DNA from: Hyphomicrobiales bacterium
Lineage (GTDB): Bacteria > Pseudomonadota > Alphaproteobacteria > Rhizobiales > Xanthobacteraceae
Length of the DNA: 12,741 bases
Assembly (NCBI GenBank): GCA_003164375.1
Contig: PLTE01000226.1
Coordinates: 1-12,741 of the forward strand
Reading direction: 5' to 3'
Position numbers and translations under genes: made by a program. The notes under the pieces are model-generated. The model was given only the letters and a program-made list of their open reading frames with translations. It made no database searches and had not been told where the DNA came from. Positions 12,147-12,741 of the stretch are shown here, one piece after another (the stretch's first letter is position 1; each line of letters starts with the position of its first letter).

Positions 12147-12741
12147 TCACAGGCCGAGATAGGATTCGGCAACCGCGCGGTCTTGCGCCAGCGCGGCGGC
12201 TGAGCCTTCGCCGACGATGCTGCCCAGTGCCAGCAAATAGGCGCGATCCGCCATTTTCAGCGCGCGCCGCGCATTCTGCTCGACGATGAGGATGCTGGTG
12301 TCGCTTTCGCGCGCGATGCGGGCAAGCGCCGTGAACAATTCCGTAGCAATCACCGGCGCGAGCCCGAGCGAGGGTTCGTCAAGCAGCAAGAGCGACGGCC
12401 GCGCCATCAGCGCGCGGCCGACCGCGACCATCTGCTGTTCGCCGCCGCTCATGGTGCGTACCGCTTGGCGGCGCCGTTCGGCGAGCCGGGGGAACAGGTC
12501 GAAGACCCGCGCCATGCTGGCAGGTGCGGCTGCGCGGGCGCTATGGGTGAAGGCGCCCAGCGACAGATTTTCCAAGACCGACAGCGGTCCGAACAAATGG
12601 CGGCTTTCAGTCACGGTGGCGATGCCCCGTTCGACGATGCGGTGCGCGGAGCGCCCAATCAGCTCGTCGCCGCGGTAGCGGATCGAGCCACTCGACGGCC
12701 GCACTAGGCCGGCGATGGCGTTGAGCAGCGTGGTCTTGCCG
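12147..12741 (-). CDS. livF: Branched-chain amino-acid-type ABC transporter ATPase (LivF), 5' end cut by window
   Basis: The last 197 residues of a cytoplasmic ABC ATPase; the gene continues past the right edge, which cuts the Walker A motif at GKTTLLNAIAGL. Present are the signature TMSGGEQQMVAVGRALM, Walker B LLLLDEPSLGLAPV, the H-loop region ILIVEQNARRAL, and the C-terminal YLGL ending typical of LivF. LivF works with LivG, LivH, LivM and a binding protein to import branched-chain amino acids or related compounds such as urea or amides. In the Q-loop region ESRHLFGPLSVLENL replaces the usual EGR; the effect is unknown. It converges on dctA with only 20 bp between the stops and no clear terminator there. 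Confidence 0.85.
   Translation of the reverse strand, partial: GKTTLLNAIAGLVRPSSGSIRYRGDELIGRSAHRIVERGIATVTESRHLFGPLSVLENLSLGAFTHSARAAAPASMARVFDLFPRLAERRRQAVRTMSGGEQQMVAVGRALMARPSLLLLDEPSLGLAPVIATELFTALARIARESDTSILIVEQNARRALKMADRAYLLALGSIVGEGSAAALAQDRAVAESYLGL

Overview
The window is high-GC DNA with an alphaproteobacterial look, most like the Bradyrhizobium/Rhodopseudomonas/Xanthobacteraceae group. The evidence is the gene families present (DctPQM TRAP, DctA, Bug and ABC_sub_bind binding proteins with Tat leaders, LivF), GTG starts with 4-base overlaps, and palindromic intergenic repeats of a type common in that group. The taxon is an inference; no rRNA or other marker gene is present.

Layout. 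(1) 1-1971, minus strand: a zinc-uptake cluster read right to left. A 50-residue His6-bearing single-span microprotein is followed by znuC (ATPase), znuB (permease) and the first 29 codons of a COG0523/CobW-type GTPase that leaves the window. A 15-bp perfect palindrome at 2021-2035 is a good candidate Zur operator. No znuA binding-protein gene is visible. (2) 2155-3081, plus strand: a PfkB-family sugar kinase resembling 2-keto-3-deoxygluconate kinase. (3) 3248-4305, plus strand: a near-consensus sigma-54 promoter, then a 306-aa fusion of a Shethna protein II (FeSII)-like [2Fe-2S] ferredoxin to a ferritin/rubrerythrin-like domain. (4) 4448-6426, minus strand: two translationally coupled periplasmic binding proteins of different superfamilies (ABC_sub_bind, then Bug/TctC), with no permease genes beside them. 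(5) 6427-7412: almost 1 kb without convincing genes. It holds two abutting palindromic repeats, a strongly structured ~450-bp element and a short tandem operator-like repeat. (6) 7413-10600, plus strand: dctP-dctQ-dctM, a complete C4-dicarboxylate-type TRAP transporter. (7) 10792-12126, plus strand: dctA, a C4-dicarboxylate/cation symporter. (8) 12147-12741, minus strand: the C-terminal part of a LivF-type ABC ATPase, convergent with dctA.

Functional reading. The left end is a metal-homeostasis unit for zinc scarcity. The right end is devoted to carboxylate and amino-acid uptake, with two mechanistically different C4-dicarboxylate importers side by side. The most unusual item is the FeSII-diiron fusion behind a -24/-12 promoter. 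In Azotobacter, FeSII shields nitrogenase from oxygen, so a fused ferritin-like domain suggests a one-polypeptide oxygen-protection or oxygen-reduction device under RpoN control. That role is inferred; no nif gene lies in the window.
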